Shown here piece by piece: positions 37,672 through 44,652 of a stretch of DNA of 44,652 bases. Both the position numbers and the translations under genes were made by a program. Location: assembly GCA_020427005.1 (NCBI GenBank), contig JAGQOY010000035.1:1-44652 (forward strand), in the 5' to 3' direction. Source of the stretch: Planctomycetales bacterium (GTDB taxonomy: Bacteria; Planctomycetota; Planctomycetia; Pirellulales; Pirellulaceae). The notes under the pieces were generated by a model, which worked only from the letters and a program-made list of their open reading frames with translations, did not search any database and was not told where the DNA came from. Every line of letters starts with the position of its first letter. Positions within the stretch are counted from its first letter, which is position 1.

Positions 37672-38640
37672 TCAGGAATTGTCTTCGGAATCTGTCCTTA
37701 GCAGGTCCTCCAACTTATCAAACGACCCGGTCCAACCTTGAGTCATTCCTGTTCTAGCCTGACGGAATGCACCGAGCTCGCTTTCAATCACATTCTCGAG
37801 AGTTTCCGAAATAACGGTGACCCTGGTGGACTGCTGGCACTCTGCCGCGAGAAGTACGGTGGTGCGCAATTCGCTTGGAAACGTTTCCATGGCTGGGTGG
37901 CAAGTAATATTCTCATTTGCATCGCAAAATCGTTGGAGATAAACAACTCGATTTGGTTGATTAATCTCCACAAACTGAAACTGAGCATATAAGGTGAAAT
38001 CCTCGCCGTTGCTCATGGAAAAAAAGCAGCTGCCATTCTCAAACAACTCTTTGCGCAACCATGTCATCTTCATTCCGGACGGTGGTAACCAGTTTGCAAG
38101 ATGCTCCGGATTGGTCCACATCTCAAAGACCTGTTCGATCGGAGCCTCAAAACTTCGATTGATTACAAAACAGTTTTTTCCATTTTCGGTCTCACTCAAG
38201 TACTCGGCCAATCGATCCCAAGTTGAAAATCCTCCCACCTCCTTGATGAACTTGCGAGTGGCCTCGGCTTCCTCCGCTGTCGGCAAAACCATGGACATCT
38301 CCATGTTTGTTTTTCCATCCACCTCTGAGAAATTCACCGTAACGCGGAACAATGGCGGCCGGTCATCGTAGCCTCCGTGATCGTAGACTAACTTTTCGCG
38401 CTCAACGACTTCGTGGTAGAGTGTTTTGTTCGGATAGTCAACTCCATCCGGTCCATGCATAGTGTAATGCCAGATTCCACCAGGCCGCAGGTCTTTACTA
38501 TGAGTGGTCAAAGTAAAACCTCTAGGGCCCCACCACTTGGCAACTTGCTCAACGTCAGTCCAGGCCTCCCATACCGCATCGATGGGGGCATCGTATTCAC
38601 GAACTAGATAAATCTCGCGCGGATTATTTCTGGCAACCAT
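37672..38640 (-). CDS. Tandem SRPBCC (AHSA1-like) protein
   Basis: This 322-residue protein contains two AHSA1-like START/SRPBCC domains in tandem. The first (~1-155) has VREYDAPIDAVWEAWTDVEQ and WWGPRGFTLTTHSKDLRPGG; the second (~165-315) has NRSFEAPIEQVFEMWTNPEH and NWLPPSGM. The second ends with TRVTVISETLENVIESELG and MTQGWTGSFDKLEDLL, typical of the family. The domain is a ligand-binding cavity; no specific function is known. The start is ATG 38640 with an AAGGA ribosome site, chosen over an in-frame GTG at 38679. It overlaps the upstream ArsR gene by 17 bases, so the two are coupled. The ArsR - SRPBCC pairing is very common in bacteria. Confidence 0.85.
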   Translation of the reverse strand: MVARNNPREIYLVREYDAPIDAVWEAWTDVEQVAKWWGPRGFTLTTHSKDLRPGGIWHYTMHGPDGVDYPNKTLYHEVVEREKLVYDHGGYDDRPPLFRVTVNFSEVDGKTNMEMSMVLPTAEEAEATRKFIKEVGGFSTWDRLAEYLSETENGKNCFVINRSFEAPIEQVFEMWTNPEHLANWLPPSGMKMTWLRKELFENGSCFFSMSNGEDFTLYAQFQFVEINQPNRVVYLQRFCDANENITCHPAMETFPSELRTTVLLAAECQQSTRVTVISETLENVIESELGAFRQARTGMTQGWTGSFDKLEDLLRTDSEDNS

Positions 38641-39010
38641 CAGCTTGTTTTCCTTTTTGATGTTTATCTTTTTTGGCACTACGTTTGGAAGTAACGGATT
38701 TTAAATAGGCATCCAAGCGGTCGAGACTTTCCTCCATCATGTGACGATAGAGTTCTAAAAAGTCGACGATTTCCTTAAATCCGGATGGCTCGAGTTGACA
38801 CAAACGCCGCTGAGCATCTTGGGTTTTCGTAAGCATGCCGGCTCTCTCGAGGACCTTTAAATGTTTGGTCACTGCTGGCAGGCTCATCTCTTCTAAAAAC
38901 GGCTTGGCAATTTCCGACACGCTGGCTTGCCCTTCTGCGAGCCTTCGAAGCATGGCTCGCCGAGTTGGATCTGCCAACGCTGCAAATTGCACACTCAGTT
39001 GATCTGTCAT
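38624..39010 (-). CDS. ArsR-family transcriptional regulator
   Basis: This 128-residue protein has the ArsR winged helix: MTDQLSVQFAALADPTRRAM, then LRRLAEGQASVSEIAKPF, SLPAVTKHLKVLERAGMLTK and the wing region. The C-terminal tail is Lys-rich (KRSAKKDKHQKGKQ). No metal-binding Cys cluster is visible in the helix, so it may sense something other than a metal. I chose ATG 39010, with an AAGG ribosome site, over the TTG at 39016. It is the first gene of an operon with the SRPBCC gene. An extended dyad just upstream (39023-39056) is a plausible autoregulatory site. Confidence 0.88.
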   Translation of the reverse strand: MTDQLSVQFAALADPTRRAMLRRLAEGQASVSEIAKPFLEEMSLPAVTKHLKVLERAGMLTKTQDAQRRLCQLEPSGFKEIVDFLELYRHMMEESLDRLDAYLKSVTSKRSAKKDKHQKGKQADGCQK

Positions 39011-39022
39011 AGGCAAACCTTA

Positions 39023-39056
39023 CTTAACCAACTAGTTAATTAACTTAAAGGTTAAG
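39023..39056. promoter_or_regulatory. Extended dyad, candidate ArsR operator
   Basis: Outer arms CTTAACC (39023-39029) and GGTTAAG (39050-39056) share their centre (between 39039 and 39040) with an inner perfect palindrome AGTTAATTAACT (39034-39045). It starts about 13 bases before the ArsR start codon, ahead of its ribosome site, the usual location for an ArsR repressor site. Binding is an inference. Confidence 0.55.
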
Positions 39057-39271
39057 TATAGATTTGCGACAAGACTTGTCAATGGATAGCTTAGAATTCC
39101 CCAAAAATAGAAACGCTGAGCCAAGGCATACAGAACGTGCCTTTAGACCGGGGAGTAGAAAAAAATTTTCGACACTTGTGTAATTTTGGAACGCGTCGCA
39201 GTAAGGAATGTATGGCCATGTGACATTAGGCGAATTGTTGTCAAAATCTAAAATAGGCTGGAAATAGAATC

Positions 39272-40072
39272 ATGAAACGCACGCTAATACTGGGATACGG
39301 CTTGATTTCCTACGCAATTGGACTGGCTAGTCTGCTGTATATGGTCCCTTGGTTGGGAGGATTCTTGGTCCCTAATGCCATAGATTCCAGCCCATCGCAG
39401 CCTTTGTTGCCTGCATTAGCTGTCAATGGACTGCTATTTCTGCTTTTTGGAATTCAGCATAGCGTCATGGCACGCCCCAAATTCAAGGCTTGGTGGACTG
39501 CAATTATCCCCAAGTCGACTGAACGCAGCACGTACGTACTGGCTTCTGGAATTGCCATGTTTATCTTGATGTTATTCTGGCAACCGACCGGCGGAATCAT
39601 TTGGACTGTAACGAATGTTTATGCTCAGAGTGCGCTATGGACGCTGTACGCTCTGGGATGGGCGATTCTCGTGGGTTCAACCTTTGCTCTCAATCACTTC
39701 GATCTTTTTGGCCTACGGCAAGTCTGGCTGGCCTTTCGTGATCAGGAGTACTCGCCGCTGCAATTCAAGGTTCCGGGGCCGTACAAGTATGTACGCCATC
39801 CACTTTATGTAGGCTGGCTGTTATTAGCTTGGGCGACGCCAACCATGACTGTTACTCATCTCTTGTTTGCGTTGGCCACTGCCGGATATATCTTGTTGGC
39901 TATTCGCTGGGAAGAAAGAGATCTAATTGACTATCATGGCCATGTGTATCGCGAATACCGCGCAAATACTCCGATGCTAATCCCTCGCTGGCAGGGAAAG
40001 CACAGTAGGCATTCAGAGGAAGGTCTTGCGCAAGTCGCTGAACCTATCTGGGGATACGAGGAAGCACGATAA
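39272..40072 (+). CDS. mddA: Methanethiol S-methyltransferase (MddA-like)
   Basis: This 266-residue integral membrane protein resembles MddA, which uses S-adenosylmethionine to methylate methanethiol to dimethyl sulfide. Typical features are LLFLLFGIQHSVMARPKFKA and STYVLASGIAM, a HFDLFGLRQVWLAF motif, the VPGPYKYVRHPLYVGWLLLA loop, and EERDLIDYHGHVYREYR - MLIP near the end; these are shared with the NnrU/isoprenylcysteine methyltransferase superfamily. About five membrane helices are visible. A weak ribosome site (GGAAA) precedes ATG 39272. It stands alone, with the ArsR operon divergent on its left. Other NnrU-like proteins are less likely given the length and motif fit. I see no neighbouring gene of methanethiol metabolism. 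Confidence 0.82.
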   Translation: MKRTLILGYGLISYAIGLASLLYMVPWLGGFLVPNAIDSSPSQPLLPALAVNGLLFLLFGIQHSVMARPKFKAWWTAIIPKSTERSTYVLASGIAMFILMLFWQPTGGIIWTVTNVYAQSALWTLYALGWAILVGSTFALNHFDLFGLRQVWLAFRDQEYSPLQFKVPGPYKYVRHPLYVGWLLLAWATPTMTVTHLLFALATAGYILLAIRWEERDLIDYHGHVYREYRANTPMLIPRWQGKHSRHSEEGLAQVAEPIWGYEEAR

Positions 40073-40340
40073 CGGCATTTAATGCCACGGTGAAAATCAA
40101 CAGGCTACAATCACGGGTACCCTTGGCAATTGAAGCAGTCGCTTGAGAGCCTTTATGAGCCGATGCACGATCAATAAAATCAATTGTTTTTTTGCAGCAT
40201 ATGGGCTCGTGGTATCTCAAGTACCGGTACCGATGATCCGGTGCACCATACGTTTTCCTGCATTGCGGGCGTTGGACTAGGCCTTAATTGTCAAAGAGCA
40301 CTCATTCGCAGGTGTGGCCGGTTTTTTTGGCAGACAGCAT
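40073..40340. other. Intergenic region with possible hairpin
   Basis: There is no gene in these 268 bp. Paired segments GAGCC (40157-40161) with GGCTC (40204-40208) and ATGC (40163-40166) with GCAT (40197-40200) enclose a T7 run, and could form a stem-loop. A terminator for mddA or a regulatory leader for the downstream sigma factor are both possible. Confidence 0.35.
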
Positions 40341-40955
40341 ATGCACGATACTGAAACTCTTCAACGCAATCTAATTGAATCGGGAGATCCTCAATCTCTC
40401 GGTCAGCTAATGTTAAAATACCAAGACAGGCTGGAACGCATTGTTCGATTTCGTATGGATCCCAGACTTGTCTCGCGTTTGGATGCCGCTGATGTCCTGC
40501 AAGAAGGATTCTTGGAGGCCACCAAACGTATTGGGGATTTTCGTAGTCAGGTTGAAACCATCCCCTTCTTTCTATGGTTGCGTTTCATTGTGCTTCAGAA
40601 GCTGACCCAAATGCATCGTTTCCACCTGGGGGCACTAGCACGCGATGCAACGCGGGATGTCTCACTATATCAAACGGCTCCTCAGCAGGGCACTTCAATC
40701 GTGTTGGCCGCACAATTGCTGGGTCAACTAACGAGCCCGAGTGGGGCGGCGATGCGAGAAGAAAACCGTCGACGAATCGAGCTCGCATTGAGCCACATGG
40801 ACTCTGTGGATCGCGAAGTACTAGCGCTTCGACATTTCGAACAACTCTCCAATAATGAAGTGGCTCGACTTTTAGATATTACTCCTGCTGCCGCTAGCAA
40901 TCGCTATATTCGGGCTATTCGTCGACTGAAACTTTTAATGGATGAACTCGTCTAG
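40341..40955 (+). CDS. ECF RNA polymerase sigma factor (planctomycete subfamily)
   Basis: This is a 204-residue sigma-70-like ECF factor. Region 2 carries MLKYQDRLERIVRFRMDPRL and ADVLQEGFLEATKRI; region 4 carries VLALRHFEQLSNNEVARLLD and TPAAASNRYIRAIRRLKLL. It fits the planctomycete-specific sigma family that has a Thr/Ser-rich linker between regions 2 and 4 (here FHLGALARDATRDVSLYQTA). I chose ATG 40341 over GTG 40314 because nothing upstream of it resembles the family. Only 50 bp separate it from the kinase gene downstream, so the two form an operon. Confidence 0.85.
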   Translation: MHDTETLQRNLIESGDPQSLGQLMLKYQDRLERIVRFRMDPRLVSRLDAADVLQEGFLEATKRIGDFRSQVETIPFFLWLRFIVLQKLTQMHRFHLGALARDATRDVSLYQTAPQQGTSIVLAAQLLGQLTSPSGAAMREENRRRIELALSHMDSVDREVLALRHFEQLSNNEVARLLDITPAAASNRYIRAIRRLKLLMDELV

Positions 40956-41005
40956 TATTAGTCAAATGAAGTCGTGACGAAGTCGACTAGCGAATAAGTA
41001 TTACC

Positions 41006-44000
41006 ATGCATTCCGACGACTCAAACCAGGTATCACAATCAGCTCTTCTAGATGCTGTAGCAGAGGAGTTCTTAGAAAGGTTGCGGGCTGGCGGGCGACC
41101 TTCGCTGCGCGAGTACCAACGTCGGTATCCTCACTTGGCAGATGAAATTGCTGCCTTATTTCCCACACTCGCGTCACTCGAGAATTACGATCACGCCCGC
41201 CACCGCCGTTTGCCTCAAATCGATTTCAATCAACCTGAAAACTTGGGGGATTATCGCATTTTGCGCGAACTGGGCCGAGGTGGAATGGGAATTGTCTACG
41301 AGGCAGAACATGTAACTCTGCGACGTCGCGTTGCCTTAAAAGTTTTGCCCAATTCAGGCAAACAGAGCGAGTATGCAAAACGTTTTCTACGAGAAGCCCG
41401 CGCCGCAGGCCAATTGCATCACACCAATATTGTCCCTGTGTTTGAGATTGGAGACGAAGAGGGTGTGCATTTTTACGCTATGCAACTCATAGACGGCCAA
41501 AACCTAGACGTAGTACTGGACGAATTGCGGAGTCTACAAGACGGTGTTTCGCCGTTACAGACTGCGCTACCGAGCAATCTAAGCGCCTCTACACAATCGT
41601 TAGTATCTGAATCGGGAGTTTCAGCGGAGGCCATAACTGAAACGCCCTCCGATCTAAATGGAAATGATTCGGCCACCAGTACCACGTTCCGCATTGATGC
41701 AGTCGATCTCCATAATCCCAAACTTAGTTGGTCTGGAGCCCAGCTAACAAGTGAATACTTTCGTCGCGTTGCTCGTGGCTGCTTGCAAGTAGCCGAAGCA
41801 CTCGCATTTGCTCACGCGCATGGCGTTCTTCATCGCGATATCAAGCCATCCAATCTATTGCTGGACACAGATGGAGTCATCTGGGTCTCAGATTTTGGAC
41901 TAGCCAAAGATGATAGTGAAAACTTAACACACTCGGGTGATATTGTTGGGACCCTACGCTATATGGCTCCCGAGAGGTTTTCTATGGCTGCTGACGCCAG
42001 GAGTGATATCTACAGTCTAGGTTTAACGTTATATGAAATGTGCACTTTAAAATACGCGTTTGATGAAAGCGACCGCGCACGATTAATTCACCAGATCTCC
42101 CACAGTGAACCGGTACAGCCCCGCAGAATCCAACCCACCATACCACGTGATCTTGAGACAATTATCCTCAAAGCTACTGCGCATGAGCCAGCTTCGCGTT
42201 ATCAATCGGCAAATCAATTGGTGGATGATTTGGATCGCTTCCTCACGGACCGTCCTCTTCTTTCGAATCGAGCATCAACCATTGAAAGATCCGTTCGATG
42301 GCTAAGGCGAAATCCAAGCTATGCGATGTTGCTAGGATGCATTGGTCTGATTGCCATGTTGATCCCGCTCGCTGCCCTCGGATATGCGATTCAAGCAGAT
42401 CAGCATGCAAGTGAGCTGATGGCGGAGAACTCGCGCGTCGTCGCCGCTCAAATCGCTGCTACGGAAGCCAACCTGCGTTCCAGTCGTTCGTTATACGAAT
42501 CGTATGTGGGACACGCGCGAGCCAGTCGTTGGAGTCGCCGTGTGGGCCAACGATACGAAACCTTAAAGCAAATCAGCAATGCTGTTCAATTATTGGGCGA
42601 ACTGCAATGGAGTATCGACGAAGTAGCTAAGCAAAGACTTCGACTTCGAAATATTGCGATTGCCGCCATGCCCTTAGTGGATGTACATGAATTACGATCC
42701 TGGCCAAACAATACTAATACTCCTTCTGCCATGAACCACTCCGGCAAACTCATTGCCTGGGGAGACAATAAGGGGCGATTACTAATCAACGATGTAGAAA
42801 CAGGCAAGAACGTTCAGACGTTACTAGGACTAGAGGAACAAGTTTGGTCAATATGGTTTGATCCGAGCGACCGCTTCATAATAGCTCGATACAACAACCA
42901 GTCTCCAGCCACTCCCGCCAAACTACTCGCCTGGGAACTTGCTTCCGGTAAACAGGTTCTGAATCTTGACTCCGACCTGCGCGGTTGCCGACTCGCGTTT
43001 CACCCTCGCCAAGAATTAGTCTACATATGCCGATTGAGTGGAAATTTGGATACATATTCTCTTACAACGGGTCAAAGATTAAACAGCATCGCGTTAGGAC
43101 ATGAGCCCGATCAACTCATCGTAACACCTGAGGGAAATTTCGCATTCTGTATGGGTAATCACATTCGAATTGTTAATCAAGAAGGGCTGCTGGTCGACGA
43201 AATCTCAGTCCCCTTGGACATTATCTCGACGTTTGCTTGGACTCCTTCGGGCGGTATTTATGTTAGCGATCACGATGGCTCTCTGATTCACTCCCCGAGT
43301 TTCTCATCGAGTTTTGAAAAACTGGGTAAGCACCGCAATCGGATAAGTCACTTGTGGTTGAACCAAACTGGAAGCGTAGCCTTTGTTTCGGCCTGGGGTG
43401 GTAATCGGGCCGCGCATCAACCAGGTAATACTGAAGCAGTCTTGAACTTCGACGAATTCGATGTCCATAGTCTGTCCACCTCCTCCCGACGTATCGGACT
43501 CAGTGTTCCATTCCGCAGCCACGAAGTATGGGAGTACTCGGACGGCACTCCATTAACGGAGATAACGACCATGGATGAAGATATTGACTATTGGTCCCTC
43601 GTTGAACATCCAAAACATTCCAATATCTATGCTTTGGCCAGTGAAGCAGGCGTCGAATTTTGGGACCTAGAACATCAGCAATTGCTTGTTCGTGTCGGTC
43701 AAAGAAACTCAGGCCTGGCCTTTTCACCGTCCGGCGATTTGCTTTACATAGCTTCGATCGGTAACCAACCTACTACCACCAGGACAGTTTCCATTAGCAC
43801 AGATAGTGCAATGCCAAAGGTTGAGTTGGGCGAGGCTCAAGTTATGAGCCACCTACCAGCCAAGCGACCTCTGAATCGAACAAACCATTTGTCCATGGAT
43901 CATTCTGGAAAGTGGCTTGCAACACTCACTGTCGAAAGCGCTTTGGTATATAACCTAGACGATCAGCAAACCATAGAGACAGGCAAGCACCACAATATTA

Positions 44001-44497
44001 GCCGACTTGAGATATCTCCCGATGCGAGATACTTAGTCACAACGACTTGGCACGGCCAAGGCGTCAAGTTGTGGGACGCAACTACTGGCAAGCTTCTTCA
44101 AGATTTGATGCCCAAAGCAAAAAATGGCTGGACTAGTTTTAGCCCTGACGGAAAGTGGTTGGCCTATTCCAGCCTCGAAGCCGATTATATTTGGGATACT
44201 GCCACTTGGACTCCGAAAATCATCGAACGAGGAGACTACCAAGGGAATGACGAGCGAGTCGTATTCAGTCCTGATAGTAGCCTAATGTTGCTTTTTCGCA
44301 CGACTTTTCAGCCTCGGTTGGTAAGCGTGGCAACCGGCCAGGAAATTGCCGTGCTCGAGTCGCCCAAAGGGTTTAACGGCGTGCCAGTTTTTTCGCGCGA
44401 TGGATCAAAGATCATCCTTGCCGGACAAAGCAAAATCAATATCTGGAATCTCACCAAACTCCGCCGGGAACTCGGCGACATTGGCCTCGATTGGTAG
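41006..44497 (+). CDS. Membrane Ser/Thr protein kinase with WD40-like sensor
   Basis: This is a 1163-residue protein. Residues 1-50 include the EEFLERLRAGGRPSLREYQR and PHLADEIAALFPTL helices typical of planctomycete kinases paired with ECF factors. The kinase domain has a GRGGMGIVY loop (from ~residue 90), VALK, HRDIKPSN (Asp ~278), DFG (Asp ~296), APE and intact downstream motifs. A ~70-residue Ser/Thr-rich insertion lies between the N-lobe and the catalytic loop (roughly 180-250). A transmembrane helix is at ~438-462, then a coiled-coil-like segment, and a WD40-type beta-propeller from ~560 to the end. The propeller presumably senses an extracytoplasmic signal or docks a partner. The gene follows the ECF sigma factor by 50 bp. 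It ends at TAG 44495-44497, and its last residues look like a normal C-terminus. Confidence 0.9.
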   Translation: MHSDDSNQVSQSALLDAVAEEFLERLRAGGRPSLREYQRRYPHLADEIAALFPTLASLENYDHARHRRLPQIDFNQPENLGDYRILRELGRGGMGIVYEAEHVTLRRRVALKVLPNSGKQSEYAKRFLREARAAGQLHHTNIVPVFEIGDEEGVHFYAMQLIDGQNLDVVLDELRSLQDGVSPLQTALPSNLSASTQSLVSESGVSAEAITETPSDLNGNDSATSTTFRIDAVDLHNPKLSWSGAQLTSEYFRRVARGCLQVAEALAFAHAHGVLHRDIKPSNLLLDTDGVIWVSDFGLAKDDSENLTHSGDIVGTLRYMAPERFSMAADARSDIYSLGLTLYEMCTLKYAFDESDRARLIHQISHSEPVQPRRIQPTIPRDLETIILKATAHEPASRYQSANQLVDDLDRFLTDRPLLSNRASTIERSVRWLRRNPSYAMLLGCIGLIAMLIPLAALGYAIQADQHASELMAENSRVVAAQIAATEANLRSSRSLYESYVGHARASRWSRRVGQRYETLKQISNAVQLLGELQWSIDEVAKQRLRLRNIAIAAMPLVDVHELRSWPNNTNTPSAMNHSGKLIAWGDNKGRLLINDVETGKNVQTLLGLEEQVWSIWFDPSDRFIIARYNNQSPATPAKLLAWELASGKQVLNLDSDLRGCRLAFHPRQELVYICRLSGNLDTYSLTTGQRLNSIALGHEPDQLIVTPEGNFAFCMGNHIRIVNQEGLLVDEISVPLDIISTFAWTPSGGIYVSDHDGSLIHSPSFSSSFEKLGKHRNRISHLWLNQTGSVAFVSAWGGNRAAHQPGNTEAVLNFDEFDVHSLSTSSRRIGLSVPFRSHEVWEYSDGTPLTEITTMDEDIDYWSLVEHPKHSNIYALASEAGVEFWDLEHQQLLVRVGQRNSGLAFSPSGDLLYIASIGNQPTTTRTVSISTDSAMPKVELGEAQVMSHLPAKRPLNRTNHLSMDHSGKWLATLTVESALVYNLDDQQTIETGKHHNISRLEISPDARYLVTTTWHGQGVKLWDATTGKLLQDLMPKAKNGWTSFSPDGKWLAYSSLEADYIWDTATWTPKIIERGDYQGNDERVVFSPDSSLMLLFRTTFQPRLVSVATGQEIAVLESPKGFNGVPVFSRDGSKIILAGQSKINIWNLTKLRRELGDIGLDW

Positions 44498-44652
44498 CTG
44501 AGAGAGCGCAAAGGGGGATGGGGGGCATCCCTGCTGGGTCTGCGTAGTTTGAAGCCTAACGATCCACCGGACAAGCCGGTGGGATTCGCGAAAGGTGCGC
44601 GCTGGGGAAGATGGGTAATGGGGCATCACTGCTGGATCGGCGTAGTTTGAAG
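44498..44652. repeat. 34-bp direct repeats flanking a hairpin at the right edge
   Basis: Two copies of a 34-bp element share 30 of 34 bases: 44521-44554 and 44619-44652, 98 bp apart, each ending in CGTAGTTTGAAG. Between them CCACCGG (44564-44570) and CCGGTGG (44576-44582) form a 7-bp stem with a 5-nt loop, a plausible terminator. The array may continue beyond the window. It looks like an intergenic repeat element of unknown function. Confidence 0.5.

Noticed and set aside
37738..38371. Plus-strand open frames opposite the SRPBCC gene
   Set aside because: They are antisense to conserved SRPBCC domains and lack start signals.

Overview
The window looks like a piece of a Planctomycetota chromosome, probably from the Pirellulales. 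The evidence is two planctomycete-type ECF sigma factors each followed by a membrane-anchored Ser/Thr kinase, two short PEP-CTERM proteins, an N-terminal LERLEVRRLLA-type planctomycete export motif, and a C-terminal dockerin-like EF-hand pair. Base composition is moderate, close to 50% GC by eye. I see no rRNA, tRNA, CRISPR array or insertion sequence.

Positions 1 to 31615 (minus strand) hold one giant gene for a mosaic surface protein. It has at least 10,538 codons and its 3' end lies beyond position 1. One frame runs the whole way with no frameshift, but two in-frame stops break it: TAA at 28139-28141 (codon 1159) and TAG at 14246-14248 (codon 5790). In order the protein carries an export motif, six ~205-residue beta-helix-like repeats, a LamG domain, five Ig-like domains with a PA14-like insert, thirteen CARDB-like repeats, a beta-propeller, nine cadherin-like repeats, an RHS/YD-like block, an EF-hand pair, Big_2 domains, a second propeller, an alpha/beta-hydrolase domain, a metzincin-like domain, Calx-beta, a second matrixin-like domain and a dockerin pair.

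Divergently from 31.8 to 35.4 kb lie an ECF sigma factor and a receptor-like Ser/Thr kinase fused to a HEAT-like region and an FGE/SUMF1-type domain. The kinase gene also has an in-frame TAG (34627-34629), inside the SUMF domain. From 35.7 to 37.6 kb are two PEP-CTERM proteins, and a perfect 11-bp stem follows the second. Next come a convergent ArsR - double SRPBCC operon with a palindromic operator-like site, and a methanethiol S-methyltransferase (mddA). From 40.3 to 44.5 kb is a second ECF sigma - kinase pair, whose kinase has a WD40-like C-terminus. The right edge carries 34-bp direct repeats.

The working picture is a cell-surface locus. Two sigma/kinase modules are likely envelope or environmental sensors, and the first shares a 160-bp divergent promoter region with the giant adhesin-like gene, so it may regulate it (inference). 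The most striking signal is three single-codon nonsense interruptions, with no frameshift, in the giant gene and its divergent kinase partner. They could be recent decay, strain polymorphism or assembly error, or stop-codon readthrough. Sequence alone cannot decide.
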